Source: Bremia lactucae
Lineage: Eukaryota; Oomycota; Peronosporomycetes; Peronosporales; Peronosporaceae
Assembly (NCBI RefSeq): GCF_004359215.1
Contig: NC_090621.1
Coordinates: 531,458-551,488, forward strand
Reading direction: 5' to 3'
DNA: 20,031 nucleotides
Part shown: piece by piece, positions 18,064-20,031 of the stretch
Position numbering within the stretch: the stretch's first letter is position 1
Layout: every line of letters starts with the position of its first letter
Made by a program: the position numbers and the translations under genes
The notes under the pieces: generated by a model
Seen by the model: the letters and a program-made list of their open reading frames with translations, nothing else
Databases searched by the model: none
What the model was told of the DNA's origin: nothing

Positions 18064-18072
18064 CGGCGCAAC

Positions 18073-18537
18073 GCCCTACTGATCCATCAACCTTAAGAGA
18101 ATTTGCAAATCTCTTGACTAAAGTTGCTCCAGACACACAATCATTATGTGTCTCTGCACAAAATGATTTGTCACTTAGAGCCCTAGTGAACTGTGGAGCG
18201 TCAAAAAAAATTTATTCGTCGCCAGTCGCTAGAGGGTCGTAGGCTTGAATATGTTGAGCGCATCATCCCTTCAACGAGGATGACGGTGCGTCTAGCGACA
18301 GGCGCATCGATAACAGTCTCGAAACGCGTAGTGAAATTTCACTACACGTGAATTACAATAAGATGATAAATTTATCGTTCTGGATTTGGATGACAAGTTT
18401 CATATCATCCTAGGTCTTCCTCGGCTCAGAAAATATGAGCCAAGGATCAGCTGGCAGCATCGATCCGTAAAGATGCCTGCCACTTGTTCATCAGATGGCT
18501 ATCTGATGAACGTCTTGGAGCGTCCACAAGCGTGACG
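18073..18537 (+). pseudogene. Element D: retropepsin-like protease, catalytic Asp replaced, frameshifted
   Basis: Text runs T-L-R-E-F-A-N-L-L-T-K-V-A-P, L-R-A-L-V-N-C-G-A-S, then after a run of eight A (18203-18210) the frame changes to F-I-R-R-Q-S-L-E-G-R-R-L-E-Y-V-E-R, M-T-V-R-L-A-T-G-A and V-L-D-L-D-D-K-F-H-I-I-L-G-L-P-R-L, ending TGA near 18535. The usual active site is V-D-x-G-A-S; here the Asp codon reads AAC (18189-18191), as expected from GAC by one G-to-A change. A TGA and a further stop sit around 18350-18365. It would cut Gag-Pol; this copy is dead. Confidence 0.82.
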
Positions 18538-19372
18538 ATGTTCTACGAGTGAGTGCGATGGCCTCTCTTGTGGTTAGGTTGTTAGTAGGACTGCACAAGA
18601 TCACAGTGTGATTACTAATCAAACTGTGAAGTCAGCTGCCGGCGGCTGTGTGAATGCATAGGCAGCGCCGAAGGTCCACCGCTCGAATAAGTCGAGGGGA
18701 TTGAGACATGAATGTACGCCTAGCGGTCGACATTCAAGGAAAATACCGGTTGCTTGGAAGGGGCAATACAATTATCCTAGGTCTAGTAGAGAGTTGACCG
18801 AGGAGGGCCTGACCGTGATAGCGCAATCACATTTGGAAAACGTTGAGGGAATAAATTTCCACGTACTTGAGGAGAAATCTTCTCAAATAGTTAATGCTAG
18901 AGGGACTAGACTTGAGCATCCCGAGGGATTGATCCCTCAGCAGCGTGTGGCTAAATCCCAGGAAGAAACCGAGACAGTGAACGTCTTAGTAAATGACGGA
19001 TCAAGTGTATGCGCTCATACTCTTGATCTGTATGCGCCTACGAAGTTAACTTCGGAGACAACTCTATTGACCCTAAGAATCGTAGCGGTTCTTGAGAGAT
19101 CTGCGTAGTGGTGATATCAAGCAGATCTGTGTACTCGTCATAGAGGACGAATACGTAACCGATATTCGGTCAGTAATATTTTTTTTGCAGAGAACGAACG
19201 GGTTCTCGGCAGCTCATCGATAAATAAAAGTGTCCTCGATTTGAAGACTCGGATTGAGAGAAATACTACTCAGTTCTGGAAATCACTTAGGACCAATTTT
19301 TTATACAAGGATTTATTAAATTTAGAGATGTAATTTTCTAAAGCAGACTCATGCAAGTTGCCTTAGTATAAT
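18538..19372 (+). pseudogene. Element D: protease-RT linker of pol, several frameshifts
   Basis: The clearest part is 18800-19080, with L-T-E-E-G-L-T-V-I-A-Q-S-H-L-E, GINFHVLEEKSSQIVNARGT, E-E-T-E-T-V-N-V-L-V-N-D and L-Y-A-P-T-K-L-T-S-E. Text then shifts frame to D-L-R-S-G-D-I-K-Q-I-C-V-L-V-I-E-D-E (19098 on). After a run of eight T (19179-19186) it shifts again to F-A-E-N-E-R-V-L-G-S-S-S-I-N and F-W-K-S-L-R-T-N. No enzyme activity is expected. The part before 18700 is eroded. Confidence 0.75.
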
Positions 19373-20031
19373 GGCACTCGACATGAGATTGAGCTCAAAC
19401 TGGGCTCCAAGTACTGTGTCATGAAGCAGTAGCCACTGCCTCGTGAACAACTACTTGCGATCGATAAATTCTGTATCGATCGTTTACAACCGGGCCATGT
19501 ACGGGAGTCAACCTTCCCACATAGCTCTCCGACCTTCTGTGCTCGAAAGGCCACATGAGGGTGGTGGATAGTGCATACATTCAATAAACTGAATGCTTCA
19601 ACAATACCGGCTCAAATGCCGATACCGAGAAAAGACGTTATCATAGACGGTATGTCTAAGAGTACGATCTTTTCTTCTATGGATCTGATGGATGAATTCT
19701 ATCAAATCCTTATGCGTGAGCGGGACATTCCGTACACAGCAGTGAGCACCCCCAGTGGGATACTCTGGGAATGGCTAGTGATGCCTCAGGGGCTTAGTAA
19801 CGCCCCTGCAACATTCAACAGATGTGTAACAAATCTGTTGAGACCGGTGCGGGATTTCGCACCGAGTTATTTCGACGATGTATTCGTCCATAGCCGGGCC
19901 ATGGACGGTAAGACGGACGTGGAAGTTCATAAAACTCACGTTCGTCAGGTTCTTACACTTATGCGAAAGCATAAGTTGTATGCAAATCTCAAGAAGTGTA
20001 TATTCGCTGCAAGCGAAATACCACTTCTTGG
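19373..20031 (+). pseudogene. Element D: reverse transcriptase palm and fingers, two nonsense codons, runs off window
   Basis: A single frame reads G-T-R-H-E-I-E-L, then TAG at 19430 where Trp is usual (before P-L-P-R-E-Q), H-V-R-E-S-T-F-P-H-S-S-P-T-F, TGA at 19556, V-H-T-F-N-K-L-N-A-S-T-I, KDVIIDGMSKSTIFSSMDL (first catalytic Asp), TAVSTPSGILWEWLVMPQGL, S-N-A-P-A-T-F-N-R-C-V and S-Y-F-D-D-V-F-V-H-S, the YxDD-type box with both metal-binding Asp residues. It ends in K-H-K-L-Y-A-N-L-K-K-C-I-F-A-A-S-E-I-P. From 19559 to the window end the frame is open. The early residues align with element A 300-1. Confidence 0.93.

Larger units (their letters stand above)
16718..20030. repeat. Chain of short hairpins across element D gag-pol
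   Basis: Inverted repeats checked base by base: 16718-16746 (7 bp), 16748-16771 (9, one G-U), 16840-16860 (8), 16881-16903 (10), 16903-16926 (9), 16933-16954 (9), 16954-16977 (10, one G-U), 17402-17419 (8), 17435-17458 (8), 17620-17649 (9), 17785-17810 (8), 17836-17864 (13, one bulge), 17873-17890 (7), 18486-18511 (11), 19458-19482 (9), 19787-19808 (7), 19815-19841 (9), 19845-19864 (7), 19885-19907 (7), 19957-19976 (8, GAAA loop), 19990-20030 (9, enclosing a second stem). More 5-6 bp stems lie between them. Loops are mostly 3-12 nt. Confidence 0.85.
16162..20031 (+). mobile_element. Element D: Ty3/Gypsy retrotransposon, 5' part (truncated by window end)
   Basis: The order LTR, primer-binding site, Gag with zinc knuckle, protease, linker, reverse transcriptase is that of a Ty3/Gypsy element on the plus strand. 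The LTR is the inverted homologue of those of element B, so B and D belong to one family in opposite orientation. RNase H, integrase and the 3' LTR lie beyond the window. The copy is inactive: Gag has five nonsense codons and pol has several frameshifts. Confidence 0.92.

Noticed and set aside
18203..18210. Programmed frameshift site between Gag and Pol
   Set aside because: It lies inside the protease domain, not at the Gag end, and the copy is otherwise full of stops and indels, so a simple indel is more likely.

Overview
This window looks like nuclear DNA of an oomycete, most likely a downy mildew or Phytophthora relative (Peronosporales). The evidence is three Ty3/Gypsy LTR retrotransposons whose Gag, protease, reverse transcriptase and integrase signatures resemble those I know from that group, plus a very large intron-poor gene of the DUF3638/DUF3645 type. 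Overall base composition is moderately AT-rich. No prokaryotic signals, rRNA or tRNA genes were seen. The species call is an inference.

Layout, left to right. (1) Positions 1 to about 3055 hold the 5' part of a minus-strand Gypsy element (A): reverse transcriptase start at 1-330, a linker, a protease with an intact D-S-G-A-S motif, Gag with a CCHC knuckle, a primer-binding site at 2559-2568, and an LTR beginning at 2571. It is broken by stops and frameshifts. (2) Positions 3061-6166 are a second minus-strand element (B). It is bounded by two LTRs and a 5-bp target-site duplication (CTTAT), and is deleted internally so that only integrase remains. A 260-codon ORF on the opposite strand fills its 3' end. 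(3) A divergent LTR relic starts at 6209. (4) About 6841-15520 is a plus-strand decayed gene of roughly 2,900 codons. Its core carries an MGRGKT P-loop, a DECD box and a QDAGRMRQ motif, as in DUF3638/DUF3645 proteins. Nonsense codons and indels interrupt it, as does a perfect 48-bp inverted repeat. (5) Positions 15864-16160 are a repeat bounded by a 14-bp direct repeat. (6) From 16162 to the window end is a plus-strand Gypsy element (D) of the same LTR family as B: 5' LTR, primer-binding site, Gag (with a 326-N gap), protease, linker and reverse transcriptase, truncated by the window edge.

The most striking structure is not a gene. Elements B and D are built as a near-continuous chain of short, mostly perfect hairpins. 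Stems are 6-11 bp and loops mostly 3-12 nt, spaced roughly every 30-60 bases, and they run through coding, linker, LTR and antisense-ORF sequence alike. Synonymous codons within a hairpin are matched as complements, for example CAA with TTG and CAG with CTG in D gag. The neighbouring DUF3638 pseudogene lacks this pattern where I sampled it, and element A, which encodes a similar reverse transcriptase segment, shows it much more weakly. This resembles genome-scale ordered RNA structure, or palindromes perfected by template switching during reverse transcription. I know of no description of it for this family.

Nothing here appears to be an intact, ordinary host gene. The window is a transposon nest around a dead or mis-assembled large gene. 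The only uninterrupted ORF of note is the antisense ORF of element B.
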